DNA of 64,000 nt from Asanoa ishikariensis (GCF_900107455.1 NZ_FNQB01000003.1:434001-498000), one strand, 5' to 3'; counted from the stretch's first letter, positions 16,535-25,577 are shown. The notes: generated by a model from the sequence alone, not told the origin. Translations and numbers: made by a program.

Positions 16535-17634
16535 AGTTCGGCCAACTCCGTGGGTGTGGTGTTGAAGACGTCTACGCCCCGGTCGGTGCAGACGACGATG
16601 TCTTCGATGCGGGCGCCGTGCCGGCCCGCGAGGTAGATGCCCGGCTCGATCGAGAACGCCATGCCGGGTTCGAGGGGCCGGTCGTTGCCGGCCACGATGT
16701 AGGGCTCCTCGTGCGTGTCGAGGCCGATCCCGTGCCCGGTGCGGTGCAGGAACGCGGGCCCGTAGCCGGCGTCGGCGATCACGTCGCGGGCCGCGGCGTC
16801 GACCTGCGCGCAGGTGATGCCGGGACGCACGGCGTCGACCGCGGCGCGCTGGGCGGCATGCAGCACCGCGTACCAGTCAGCCGCGTCCGCAGGAGGTGCA
16901 CCGACCACGTAGGTGCGGGTCGAGTCGGAGCAGTAGCCGGACGGCATCATCCCGCCGATGTCGACGACCACGAGCTCGCCGGCCCGGATCACCCGGTCGG
17001 CGGTGGCGTGGTGCGGGCTCGCGCCGTTGGGCCCGGACGCGACGATCACGAAGTCGACGCTGGTGTGCCCGGACTCGATGATCGCCTCGGCGATGTCGGC
17101 ACCGACCTGGCGCTCGGTGCGGCCCGGCAGCAGCCAATCGGCCATCCGGGCGTGCACGGCGTCGATCGCGGCGCCCGCTTCGCGCAGTGCCCCGACCTCG
17201 GCGGGCGACTTGCGCATCCGCAGCTCGTCGAGGATCTCGCCGGCCAGGCGCTGCTCGGTCCTCGGAAGCGCTTGGCGGAGCCCGAGCACCTGGGCGGCCC
17301 ACATGCGGTCGCTGAGGGCCAGGACGCTGGGCGGTCCGTCGAGCGCGTTCACGACCAGGGGGTACGGGTCGTCGCCGTCCTGATGATCAACGATCTTGAG
17401 GCCGTGCGTGGCGACCTCGGCCGCGGGCCGCTCCAGGGTCGGCACTACGAGGGTCGGCTCGCCCCGGGCCGGCAGCACCAGGCAGGTCAGGCGTTCCTGG
17501 GCGTGCGCGTCGTAGCCGGTCAGGTAGCGCAGGTCGGAGCCCGGCGTGACGAGCAGCGCGTCGAGGCCGACCGCCGCCGTCGCACGCTGGGCGGCCACGA
17601 GCCGCTCGGGTGGGTAGAGCTCCGCATTGAGCAC
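16531..17634 (-). CDS. M24 family Xaa-Pro aminopeptidase-like protein
   Basis: A 367-residue creatinase-N plus pita-bread metallopeptidase. All five dinuclear-metal ligands are visible: Asp in VVVDIGG, Asp in CSDSTRTY, His in LHRTGHGIGLD, Glu in FSIEPGIYL and Glu in ARIEDIVV. It most likely cleaves N-terminal residues next to proline in the cytoplasm. It is translationally coupled to the acyl-CoA dehydrogenase gene downstream, although the two activities have no obvious metabolic link. Confidence 0.92.
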   Translation of the reverse strand: MLNAELYPPERLVAAQRATAAVGLDALLVTPGSDLRYLTGYDAHAQERLTCLVLPARGEPTLVVPTLERPAAEVATHGLKIVDHQDGDDPYPLVVNALDGPPSVLALSDRMWAAQVLGLRQALPRTEQRLAGEILDELRMRKSPAEVGALREAGAAIDAVHARMADWLLPGRTERQVGADIAEAIIESGHTSVDFVIVASGPNGASPHHATADRVIRAGELVVVDIGGMMPSGYCSDSTRTYVVGAPPADAADWYAVLHAAQRAAVDAVRPGITCAQVDAAARDVIADAGYGPAFLHRTGHGIGLDTHEEPYIVAGNDRPLEPGMAFSIEPGIYLAGRHGARIEDIVVCTDRGVDVFNTTPTELAEL

Positions 17635-17643
17635 ACCCCAAGC

Positions 17644-18645
17644 TTAACGGTCGTTCGGGCCGAGTCCCGCCCGGTTGAGTCCGCGCGCCGCGGCCCGGGC
17701 GCGTCCGACAAGTGACAGCACGTCCGTGCTGTCCACCCACTGGTCGACGGCGCCCGTCATTGGTCGCTCGGGTTCGAGTGCTCTGGCGAACCGGGCCGCG
17801 CCCAGGACCATGATCGGCCGGTCGTGGAACGGCCTCGGGGTGGGGTCCTCGGCGGTGCCGAAGACCTCGTTGGTGCGCTCCCCCGCCCTGGTCGCCGCTT
17901 CGAGGAGGTGGTGCTCGCGCTGGCGCCAATCGTCTGCCCGCACGGCCTTGCGCAGCGCCTCGTGCGGAGCCGTGCTGATCTTGGCGACAGCGGTGCCGAG
18001 CCATTTGCTGTACGGCGGGTAGCGGCGCTCCAGCAGCAGGAACAGCCGCATCAGGTCGCGGGCCAGCCGGGCGGCGACGATCCGGCTGCCGAGGTCGTCT
18101 CCGAGCTCGCCGCACCGGCCGACGAAGGGCTCCTCCTGGTCGATCCTCATCCACTGGGCGGCCACGACATAGCGCCACACGTCGTCCGGGTACCAGCGCA
18201 GTGCCTCCCGGGCGGCGGTGAGGCCGCCGAGGTCGTCGCGGAAGACCGCGCCGCCGGTGAACTCGGCCAGCCGCTGGGTCGGCAGCGCGAGCCAGTCGTC
18301 GGTGGTCGGGTTCGCCGGGTCGGGCAAGGCCAGGCTGGCGGTGAGGTAGTCGTCGAGGGCGTCGACCGTGACGCCGATCTGCTCGCCGTGGTCCCTGGTG
18401 GGGATGCCGTGGAAGGTCTCGGGGAGCACGATTCCTGCCCTGGCCGCTGCCGCGGTGGCGCGGTCCCGGACGAACACCTGGAGCCGGGGACCCCAGTCGT
18501 GGTCCATGGACCGTGCGGTGTCGAAGCCGAGGACGTCGGAGCCGCTGTCGACCCGGCCGGCCGCGTGCGGGACGGCTCCTAGAGCCGGCGCCACCACCTC
18601 GTCGTACAGCCGGCGGCTGACCGCCAGGCCCGGCGTGAACTCCAC
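17644..18645 (-). CDS. DUF4037 (nucleotidyltransferase-like) protein
   Basis: A 333-residue protein of the DUF4037 type. DSGSDVLGFDTARSMDHDWG carries the Gly-Ser and Asp signature that resembles a minimal nucleotidyltransferase active site, and the C terminus is helical and charged. The reaction is unknown. The start at 18645 lies only 29 bases from the divergent DUF899 gene, so the two share a promoter region. Confidence 0.78.
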   Translation of the reverse strand: MEFTPGLAVSRRLYDEVVAPALGAVPHAAGRVDSGSDVLGFDTARSMDHDWGPRLQVFVRDRATAAAARAGIVLPETFHGIPTRDHGEQIGVTVDALDDYLTASLALPDPANPTTDDWLALPTQRLAEFTGGAVFRDDLGGLTAAREALRWYPDDVWRYVVAAQWMRIDQEEPFVGRCGELGDDLGSRIVAARLARDLMRLFLLLERRYPPYSKWLGTAVAKISTAPHEALRKAVRADDWRQREHHLLEAATRAGERTNEVFGTAEDPTPRPFHDRPIMVLGAARFARALEPERPMTGAVDQWVDSTDVLSLVGRARAAARGLNRAGLGPNDR

Positions 18646-18674
18646 GTCCGCCCTCCCGGCGATAGGGTTGGTTG

Positions 18675-19322
18675 ATGGCCCAGCCCGAGATCGTGTCCCG
18701 CGAGCAGTGGCAGACCGCTCGCGACGCCCTGCTGGTCAAGGAGAAAGAGGCTACCCACGCTTTGGACGCTCTCGCCGCCCAACGGCGGCGGCTGCCGATG
18801 GTGCGGATGCCGGGTTCCTACGCTTTGGCTGGTCCCGAGGGACCGGTCGACCTGCGGGACCTGTTCGAGGGCCGCTCTCAGCTTGTCGTCTACCAGTTCA
18901 TGGACAACGGGCCCGACGACATCTGCTCGGGCTGCGCCAGCTTCACCGACAACGTCGGCCGCCTTGAACACCTGCACGCACGCGGCGTCTCGTACGCGGT
19001 GGTCTCGAACATGCCGTTGCCGCAGCTTCTTGACGTGCGGCACCGGATGGAGTGGACGGTGCCGGTGTACTCGTCGCGCGGCACCACCTTCAGCACCGAC
19101 ATCGGCGCCGGGGGCGGCTTCGCGTTGGCCGCGTTCGTCAGCGACGGCGTCGACGTGTTCCAGACCTACCTGACCAGCGGCCGCGGCGTCGACCGGCTCA
19201 GGTTCGACTTCAACCTCCTCGACCTGACCGCGTACGGGCGGCAGGAGAACTGGGAGGACTCACCGCTGGGCTGGCCGCAGACGGAGCCGTACAGCTGGTG
19301 GCGCCTGCACGACGAGTACTGA
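18675..19322 (+). CDS. DUF899 family thioredoxin-like protein
   Basis: A 215-residue DUF899 protein with predicted thioredoxin-like fold. A helical N terminus (REQWQTARDALLVKEKEATH) is followed by LVVYQFMDNGPDDICSGCAS, where a C-x-x-C-like CSGC sits at the position of the redox motif. The C-terminal WWRLHDEY is typical. ATG at 18675 is preferred over the adjacent TTG. The GNAT gene begins at the base after its stop codon, suggesting an operon. Confidence 0.82.
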   Translation: MAQPEIVSREQWQTARDALLVKEKEATHALDALAAQRRRLPMVRMPGSYALAGPEGPVDLRDLFEGRSQLVVYQFMDNGPDDICSGCASFTDNVGRLEHLHARGVSYAVVSNMPLPQLLDVRHRMEWTVPVYSSRGTTFSTDIGAGGGFALAAFVSDGVDVFQTYLTSGRGVDRLRFDFNLLDLTAYGRQENWEDSPLGWPQTEPYSWWRLHDEY

Positions 19323-19844
19323 GTGTTCACCGTCCGCCCGGCGACTGCCGACCACCTCGACGGTCTCGTCGCGCTGCTCGGCCAGCGGGAGTTCTTCACC
19401 GTCCACCTCTCCCGGTCGCCCAACGACGGGGTTCTGCTCGTCGGTCTGCTCGACGGCCAGCCGGTCGGTGACGTGTGGGTGTCGTTCTCCCCCGCGCCCG
19501 AGGCCGAGGTCAACCAGCACCTGTCCGGCCTGCCGATGCTGGTCCACCTCGAGGTGGTCTCGGTGCTGCGCGGCCGGGGCTACGGCACGGCGCTCATCCG
19601 CGCGGCCGAGGACCTGGTGCGCTCGCGCGGCCATTCGCGGGTCGTCCTCGGCGTCGGAGTGACGAACCCCGACGCCCGACGTCTCTACGAACGGCTCGGG
19701 TACGTGGAATGGCCGCACGGTCACATCGCCACGGGCTACCACGCGATCGGCGACGACGGCGTACGCCGCTGGTTCCCGGAGACGATCACGATGCTGGTCA
19801 AGGCACTCACGGCTGGAAGCGGTAACCCATCCCCGGTTCGGTGA
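19323..19844 (+). CDS. GNAT family N-acetyltransferase
   Basis: A 173-residue GNAT enzyme. The acetyl-CoA loop is VLRGRGYGTALI (R-G-x-G-Y-G) near residue 82, with motif B NPDARRLYERLGYVEWP near 118. The start GTG at 19323 directly follows the DUF899 stop codon, so translation is probably coupled. Its last 38 bases overlap the convergent kdpE end. Substrate unknown. Confidence 0.85.
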   Translation: MFTVRPATADHLDGLVALLGQREFFTVHLSRSPNDGVLLVGLLDGQPVGDVWVSFSPAPEAEVNQHLSGLPMLVHLEVVSVLRGRGYGTALIRAAEDLVRSRGHSRVVLGVGVTNPDARRLYERLGYVEWPHGHIATGYHAIGDDGVRRWFPETITMLVKALTAGSGNPSPVR

Positions 19845-20490
19845 GCAGGTGCCTAGGGTGGCCGGGGTCGGCCTCCAACTTGCGGCGTAGCTGCGCCATG
19901 TACTGGCGGAGGTAGTTGGTCTCCGTCTGGTACTGCGGCCCCCACACGTCCTGCAGCAACTGCCGCTGGCTGACGAGCTTGCCCGGGTTGCGCAACAGGA
20001 TCTCGAGCAGGTGCCACTCGGTCGGGGTGAGCCTGACCTCGGCGGTGCCCTCGGGTGGCTCCACCGTGCGCGCCGACAGGTCCACGTTGAACCCGCCGAC
20101 CTTGACGACCGGCGTGGCGTCGGAGGTGGCACCCATGCGTCTCGTGACCGCGCGGATGCGGGCGAGTAGCTCGTCGACGCCGAACGGCTTGGTCACGTAG
20201 TCGTCGGCGCCGGCATCCAGGGCTGCGACCTTGTCGGCGCTGTCCGCGCGTCCCGACAGGACGATGATCGGGACGGTGGTCCAGCCCCGCAGGCCGCGGA
20301 TGACCTCTGTTCCCTCGATGTCGGGCAGGCCCAGGTCCAGGACGACCAGATCCGGCGGCCGTGCTGCCGCCGACTTCAACGCCGTGCCACCGTCCGCGGC
20401 GACGTCCACGTCGTAGCCGCGTGCCCGCAGGTTGATCCGCATCGCCCGCAGGATCTGCGGCTCGTCATCGACCACCAGAATCCTGGTCAC
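19807..20490 (-). CDS. kdpE: OmpR-family response regulator KdpE
   Basis: A 227-residue response regulator. The receiver domain has the acidic pair VVDDEP, phospho-acceptor Asp in LVVLDLGLPDIEGTEVI (about residue 52), Thr/Ser in IIVLSGRAD and Lys in DDYVTKPFG. The winged-helix domain is at about 130-227 (LTPTEWHLLEILLRNPGKLV; ETNYLRQYMAQLRRKLE), with KdpE-like sequence. GTG at 20490 overlaps the kdpD stop by four bases. No kdpFABC potassium-pump genes lie nearby, so its target must be elsewhere. Confidence 0.92.
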   Translation of the reverse strand: MTRILVVDDEPQILRAMRINLRARGYDVDVAADGGTALKSAAARPPDLVVLDLGLPDIEGTEVIRGLRGWTTVPIIVLSGRADSADKVAALDAGADDYVTKPFGVDELLARIRAVTRRMGATSDATPVVKVGGFNVDLSARTVEPPEGTAEVRLTPTEWHLLEILLRNPGKLVSQRQLLQDVWGPQYQTETNYLRQYMAQLRRKLEADPGHPRHLLTEPGMGYRFQP

Positions 20491-23400
20491 CGCCCACCAC
20501 CCCGCGACGGCGGTGTGTCGTCGCCGTCGCGCTCGTTCGCCCGCACCTGGTCCCTACCACCTTCAGTTGCGCCCGTCCCCGGGCTTTCTGTCTTGCTGGT
20601 CGCTTCGTCGCCCGGCGGGCCGGAACCCTCACCGTGGCGCATGCCCCGGCTTCGGCGGGGACGATCGCGACCGCTCACGTGACTCTCGCCCGTACCGACT
20701 CCGTCGTGATCGCCCACGGTTCCCTCACCACCCTCGAAGCGGCTCCGGTCAGCATCACCGCCGTCGCCCGCATCGTGCTCGGCGCCGGCGCTGCCCGCCG
20801 TGGGGGCGTCGCTGTCTGCGTCCTGACGGCTGCGATCGGCCCGCACCGCGCGGCCCAGCCACGAACGGCGCTCCGCACCATCCTTGCCGGCACGGTCCTT
20901 GCCGGCGCCGTGCTTGCCGGCACTGTCCTTGCCCGCGCCGTCCTTGCCGGCGCCGTCCCTGCCGGCACGGTCCTTGTCCGCACCGCGATCGGCGCCGGCG
21001 CCAGGCGCCGTGCCTCCGTCCCCGTCCGCTTGACCGTCGGCTCCGCCATCCGGTCCCGCACCGCGCGCCGCGCGAGCGGCAGCGTCGCGCTCAGCCAGTC
21101 GCGACGGATGCACCGGCTCAGGGACCAGGCCGCGATCCACCCGGGCGGGCTCGCCGACCGCGAGGTCCGGCGTAGCCACCTCACCGAGCCGCGACGACAA
21201 CTGCCCGTCCCGGGGCCAGCGCCGCAGCCGCTCGCGGATCGCCTGGTCGGCAAGCTCCGTCGCGCGGGTCTCGGTCGGCTCCACCTCGGCCTCCGTCGAG
21301 GGCAGGGCCAGCACCATCGTCAGCCCGCCGCCGGGCGTCGTCTCCGGCACCAGCGAGCCGCCCATCGCCTCCGCCAGCCCGCGGGACAGCGCCAGCCCGA
21401 GCCCGACCCCCTCGTGGTTGGTGCGGTCACCGAGCCGCTGGAAGGGCTGGAACACCCGGTCCCTTGCGGAATCGGGAATGCCAGGCCCCCAGTCGATCAC
21501 TCGCAGCTCGACCTGCCCCGCGTGCTCACTCGCCGTGATCTTCGGCGGCCGGTCGGTCGGCGAGTACCTGATCGCGTTCCCGATCACGTTCACCAGGATC
21601 CGCTCCAGCAGCCCCGGGTCCGCGTGCACGAGCGGCAGGTCGTCCGGCATCCGGAGAACCACCGGGCGCGCGGGAACGCCGAGCTCGTCCAGCGCGCGCG
21701 GCACCGCCTCCTCCAGACCCAGCGACGCGGCCATCACACCCAGCGCGCCGGCCTGCAGGCGGCTCATGTCGAGCAGGTTCGCCACCAGCCGGCTCAGCTT
21801 GTCCAGGGACTCGTCGGCCGTGGCCAGCAGCTCGTCGCGGTCGTCCGGGGAGAACTCCACCTCGTCGCTGCGCAGGCTGGTCACGGCCGCTTTCGCGGAC
21901 GCCAGCGGCGTACGCAGGTCGTGGCTGACCGCCGCCAGCAACGCGGTGCGCATCCGGTCGGCCTCGGCCAGCGGCAGCGCCTCGGCGGCCTGCTCGGCCA
22001 GCCGCTCCTGGCGCAGCGCGACGGCGGCCTGGGCGGCGAACGCCTCGATGATCCGCCGGTCGCTGGCCTCCAGGGTGCTGCCCTTCAACACCAGCGCGAG
22101 GTCGTCGCCGATCGGCACGTCGCTCGTACCGTCGGCCGGGGTGCGGCTCGGTTCTGCCCCATCGCTGGCAGCCACCCGCCAGGCGGTCGGGTCACGCCGG
22201 CGGTCCGGCACGTCGACCGCGCCGGGCGCACGCTCCAGCAGCGTCACCGAGTCGAGGCCGAACATCTCGCGGAGCTGACGCAGCAGCGCCTCGAGCGGCC
22301 GGGCGCCGCGCAGCACGCTACCTGCCACGGTTGCCAGGGTCTGTGCGTCGGCACTCGCTCCCGCCGCCTCCCGGGTCCGCGTGGCGGCGGTGTCGACCAC
22401 GGCGCTCACCGCTATCGCGACGACGACGAAGACCGCGAGCGCGAGCAGGTTCTCCGTCTCGTTGACCGTGAACCGCCGCAACGGCGGCGTGAAGTAGTAG
22501 TTGAGCAGCAGGAAGCCGGCCACGGCGGCCGCGATCGCCGGCCAGCGGCCACCCACCAGCGCCACCACCACGATCGCCAGCAGGAACAGCATCATGTCAC
22601 TGGCCAGTGACAAGTTGTCGGTGAACGGCACCAGGATCGCGGTCAGCGCCGGCAGCCCGATCAGCGCGACAAGGAAGCCGGCGATCCGCCGGCTCCGCGA
22701 CAGGGCAGCACCGCCGCGTCGAAATCGCCGCCGGCCGAGGCCGATCTCCTCGTGGGTGACCAGGTGCACGTCGATCGGCCCGGACTGCGCGGTCGTGGTC
22801 ACCCCGACACCTGCCGAGAAGATCTGCTGCACGCGCCCACGCCGGCTGGCGCCGAGCACGAGCTGGGTGGCGTTGACGCCGCGGGCGAAGTCCAGCAACG
22901 CGCGGGAGACGTCGGCGCCGACCACCTGGTGGTACGTGCCGCCGAGGCTCTCCACCAGCAGCCGCTGCCGGGACAGTAGGGCCGGGTCGGCATCGACCAG
23001 CCCGTCGCTGCGCGACACGTGCACGGCCAGCAGGTCGGCGCCCTTGCTTCGGGCGGCGATCCGCGCAGCGCGGCGGATCAGCGTGTCACCCTCGCGCCCA
23101 CCGGTCACGGCGACGACGACCCGCTCGCGCGTCTCCCAGGTGGTGCCGATGCCGTGTTCCTCGCGGTACCGGTCGAGCTGCTCGTCGACCTTGTCCGCCA
23201 ACCAGAGCAAGGCCAGTTCCCGCAGCGCGGTCAGATTGCCGACCCGGAAGTAGTTGCCCAGCGCCGCGTCGATCTTCTCCGGCGGGTACACGTTGCCGTG
23301 CACCATCCGCCGCCGCAGCGCCTCGGGCGTCATGTCGACGAGCTCGACCTGATCAGCGCCGCGTACAACGCTGTCCGGAACTGTTTCTCGTTGCACCACC

Positions 23401-23819
23401 CCGGTGATCTGCTCGACCACGTCGTTGAGTGACTCCAGGTGCTGGATGTTGACCGTGGAGAGCACGGTGATCCCGGCGTCCAGGAGCTCCTGAATGTCCT
23501 GCCAGCGCTTCTCGTTGCGCGAGCCCGGGACGTTGGTGTGGGCAAGCTCGTCGACGACGGCGACCTGGGGGTTGCGGCGCAGGATGGCGTCGACGTCCAT
23601 CTCGGTGAACCGGGCGCCGCGATAGCTCATCTCCCGGCGGGGCGTGATCTCGAGATCATCGAGCATCTCAGCGGTATGCGGCCGCCCGTGCGTCTCGAGG
23701 AACCCGATCACCAGATCGGTGCCCCGCCCGGCCCGCCGCTGAGCCTCTTCGAGCATGGCAAAGGTCTTCCCGACACCGGGCGCGGCGCCGAGATAGATCC
23801 GCAACTGTCCACGAGCCAT
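20487..23819 (-). CDS. kdpD: Sensor histidine kinase KdpD with long C-terminal extension
   Basis: A 1110-residue turgor/K+ sensor kinase. The N-terminal KdpD domain has Walker A GAAPGVGKTFAMLEEAQRR and VAVVDELAHTN; a universal-stress-type segment and four membrane helices follow; then HisKA with phospho-His in AAVSHDLRTPLASAK (about residue 631) and an ATPase domain ending near 842. The last ~268 residues are an Ala/Gly/Asp/Arg-rich tail with seven 5-residue repeats such as AGKDG, well beyond normal KdpD length. The stop overlaps the kdpE start, so the tail is genuinely in frame. Confidence 0.92.
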   Translation of the reverse strand: MARGQLRIYLGAAPGVGKTFAMLEEAQRRAGRGTDLVIGFLETHGRPHTAEMLDDLEITPRREMSYRGARFTEMDVDAILRRNPQVAVVDELAHTNVPGSRNEKRWQDIQELLDAGITVLSTVNIQHLESLNDVVEQITGVVQRETVPDSVVRGADQVELVDMTPEALRRRMVHGNVYPPEKIDAALGNYFRVGNLTALRELALLWLADKVDEQLDRYREEHGIGTTWETRERVVVAVTGGREGDTLIRRAARIAARSKGADLLAVHVSRSDGLVDADPALLSRQRLLVESLGGTYHQVVGADVSRALLDFARGVNATQLVLGASRRGRVQQIFSAGVGVTTTAQSGPIDVHLVTHEEIGLGRRRFRRGGAALSRSRRIAGFLVALIGLPALTAILVPFTDNLSLASDMMLFLLAIVVVALVGGRWPAIAAAVAGFLLLNYYFTPPLRRFTVNETENLLALAVFVVVAIAVSAVVDTAATRTREAAGASADAQTLATVAGSVLRGARPLEALLRQLREMFGLDSVTLLERAPGAVDVPDRRRDPTAWRVAASDGAEPSRTPADGTSDVPIGDDLALVLKGSTLEASDRRIIEAFAAQAAVALRQERLAEQAAEALPLAEADRMRTALLAAVSHDLRTPLASAKAAVTSLRSDEVEFSPDDRDELLATADESLDKLSRLVANLLDMSRLQAGALGVMAASLGLEEAVPRALDELGVPARPVVLRMPDDLPLVHADPGLLERILVNVIGNAIRYSPTDRPPKITASEHAGQVELRVIDWGPGIPDSARDRVFQPFQRLGDRTNHEGVGLGLALSRGLAEAMGGSLVPETTPGGGLTMVLALPSTEAEVEPTETRATELADQAIRERLRRWPRDGQLSSRLGEVATPDLAVGEPARVDRGLVPEPVHPSRLAERDAAARAARGAGPDGGADGQADGDGGTAPGAGADRGADKDRAGRDGAGKDGAGKDSAGKHGAGKDRAGKDGAERRSWLGRAVRADRSRQDADSDAPTAGSAGAEHDAGDGGDADRSRFEGGEGTVGDHDGVGTGESHVSGRDRPRRSRGMRHGEGSGPPGDEATSKTESPGTGATEGGRDQVRANERDGDDTPPSRGGGR
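20881..20985. repeat. 15-bp minisatellite inside kdpD (7 units)
   Basis: Seven contiguous 15-base units, for example TCCTTGCCGGCGCCG on the + strand, cover exactly 105 bases. Unit changes are mostly single substitutions and there are no indels. On the coding (-) strand each unit gives five residues of the AGKDG type. A multiple-of-three unit lets the tail vary in length without frameshift. Confidence 0.85.
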
Positions 23820-23882
23820 CGCGTTCAATACTCGCGCGTCATCGGGGTGCCCCGGGCCGATCTTGACACGATTTCTACGCCC

Positions 23883-24410
23883 TTATGCGTCACCCAACGC
23901 GAACCGTGCCACCGTGCGCCACGCGTCCGGTTCCGGAGCGCCGACCATCAGCAGCACCTCGCGCGGCGCCGCCCGCAACGGCAACCGCGCCGCCACCGCG
24001 TCGGCCGCGGCGGTCAGGTCCGCGGGCGGCACGTCGTGCCCAACGGTCAGATGGGGTACGACGTCGGCGAACTCGCCCCGGTACGGCGGGTAGTCGGGAA
24101 ACCGCGCCCACAGCGCGGCGGTGAGCGCCCGGAACGGCTGGTCGGGCGAAGGCGCGAGCCAGACGACCTGCTCACCGAACCAACGGACCTGCGCGAACTC
24201 GATCTCGAACCGCGGCATGCCGGCCACCGTCTCCCGCACGGCGTCCAACAGTTCGTCGGTCACCGCCTCGGGCGGAACGAACGGATAGAGCACGGTCACG
24301 TGCGCCGGCACTCCCCACCGCGCGGCCTGGTCGAACCTGGCGCGGTGCACGCCTACGACGTCCTCGGCCTCGGGCACCGGAACGATCAACGCGGTCTCGA
24401 TCGCTTGCAC
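23883..24410 (-). CDS. 2H phosphoesterase (2'-5' RNA ligase family)
   Basis: A 175-residue LigT-like protein. The two catalytic H-x-T motifs are intact: HVTVLYPF in the first half and HLTVGHD in the second. The family includes cyclic phosphodiesterases and 2'-5' RNA ligases; which activity applies cannot be told. GTG at 24410 (VQAIETALIVPVPEAE) begins the recognisable domain; longer starts up to 24479 add non-conserved sequence and would run into the 26-bp element. Confidence 0.83.
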   Translation of the reverse strand: MQAIETALIVPVPEAEDVVGVHRARFDQAARWGVPAHVTVLYPFVPPEAVTDELLDAVRETVAGMPRFEIEFAQVRWFGEQVVWLAPSPDQPFRALTAALWARFPDYPPYRGEFADVVPHLTVGHDVPPADLTAAADAVAARLPLRAAPREVLLMVGAPEPDAWRTVARFALGDA

Positions 24411-24473
24411 GCCGCCAGTGTCGATGCCCCCGCCCCGAAGATCAAGAACCGCCCGCCCACGACCTGACGCAGC

Positions 24474-24499
24474 ACACACCCCCTAAAGCGTCCTAGGAT
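24474..24499 (+). repeat. 26-bp intergenic element, copy 3 of 3
   Basis: The sequence starts ACACACCCCCTAAAG and ends CGTCCTAGGAT, 14 kb from copy 2. It lies between the divergent 2H phosphoesterase (start 24410) and the hypothetical gene at 24630. As with copies 1 and 2, it is also upstream of a leftward gene, here by 64 bases. Confidence 0.75.
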
Positions 24500-24629
24500 G
24501 TTTCTTGCGGCCCCATCCCGAGCGACCACGTGCGCGCCACCGCGCCGGTGGCGGCCTCGTCGGCCAGCCGCGCGCGGCCGTCTGCCAAGGGATGGCGCAG
24601 GGTCGCATTTCGGCCATAGGGAGGTAATG

Positions 24630-25577
24630 ATGAGCGTCGTGGGCGCAGTCGCTCCTCCGTTCGCGTTCGCGTTGGCTGACCTGGCGAGTTCGTCTCCGCG
24701 CCGGTCGGCTTCTCTCCTCCTCAAGATGATCGACGCTGACGGCGCCCTCGCCGTGGTGCAGGACGCCGACTCCGGTGAGTTCTCGAGACCACCCGCGTTG
24801 CAGTTCTCCTTGGGCAGTGACGTCCTCTGCCTGTCAGGGGACGGAGCTTCCGCCCTGCTCATGAGCCCGACCGGAAGCGTCTGTCGGATCGGTCGGCACG
24901 ATTTCGCGAGCGGTCGTGAGCAGTGGGTATCGGTGCCGTCCTCCACCTGGGTCCCGCGCGCCGCGGCGATGGTCGATCCCGGGATGGCCGCGGTGCTGGC
25001 GGAGACCTGGGACGCCTCGGACCCCGAGGATGCCGACGGCGCCGCGGTGATCACGATGGTGAACCTCGAGACCGGCCATTGCGAGGCCATCTATTCCGCC
25101 CCGGGTTGGCCCGCGGCGGAAAGCACGGTCACGGTCTCTCCCGACGCGCTGTACATAGCGGCCACCTACGCGGCGCTACCCGATGATCCCGACGAGGTCT
25201 ACTCGCACACGATCGTGGTGGATCTACGAGGACGACTTCTGCGGCACCTCCGCGGTGCGCAGATAGTCCCGCAGGGCAACACCGGTTGGCTGAACAGGTC
25301 GCACGTGGCTTGTGAGCTCTCTACCGCAGACGGCATGCCGGAGCCCGAACTGGCCGCGATCGACGTCTTCTCCGGGAGGCGCCGCCCATTGCGCTCATCA
25401 TGGCGGCGCCCGATAGCCCGGATCGGCGACCGGTTCCTGTTCGAGCCGACTCAGCCAACAGGCACAGGCCCTCGCCTCGAGACGGTCGCGTTGCGGGGTG
25501 AGGACTGGACGCCCTTCCTCACCGTTGAAGAGCCCAGCCTGATCATGCACGTCGACGTCGCAGCGGTGAACCGGTAG
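24630..25577 (+). CDS. Uncharacterised protein, possibly beta-propeller-like
   Basis: A 315-residue soluble protein. ATG at 24630 is chosen because GGGAGG ends five bases before it; the adjacent ATG at 24627 is too close. The sequence is beta-rich with repeated short strands and turns (LCLSGDGASALLMSPTGSVCRI; VTVSPDALYIAATY; HTIVVDLRGRLLRHLRG), which recalls WD40/TolB-like propellers, but no blade signature is clear. It has no signal peptide or membrane span. Function unknown. Confidence 0.7.
   Translation: MSVVGAVAPPFAFALADLASSSPRRSASLLLKMIDADGALAVVQDADSGEFSRPPALQFSLGSDVLCLSGDGASALLMSPTGSVCRIGRHDFASGREQWVSVPSSTWVPRAAAMVDPGMAAVLAETWDASDPEDADGAAVITMVNLETGHCEAIYSAPGWPAAESTVTVSPDALYIAATYAALPDDPDEVYSHTIVVDLRGRLLRHLRGAQIVPQGNTGWLNRSHVACELSTADGMPEPELAAIDVFSGRRRPLRSSWRRPIARIGDRFLFEPTQPTGTGPRLETVALRGEDWTPFLTVEEPSLIMHVDVAAVNR

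Noticed and set aside
20881-20985. Possible CRISPR-like array
   Set aside because: The units are contiguous without spacers, are only 15 bases long, and encode in-frame repeats of KdpD.
20634-22610. 658-codon open frame on the + strand
   Set aside because: It is antisense to kdpD and arises from codon bias; the translation has no domain and includes the minisatellite read in reverse.
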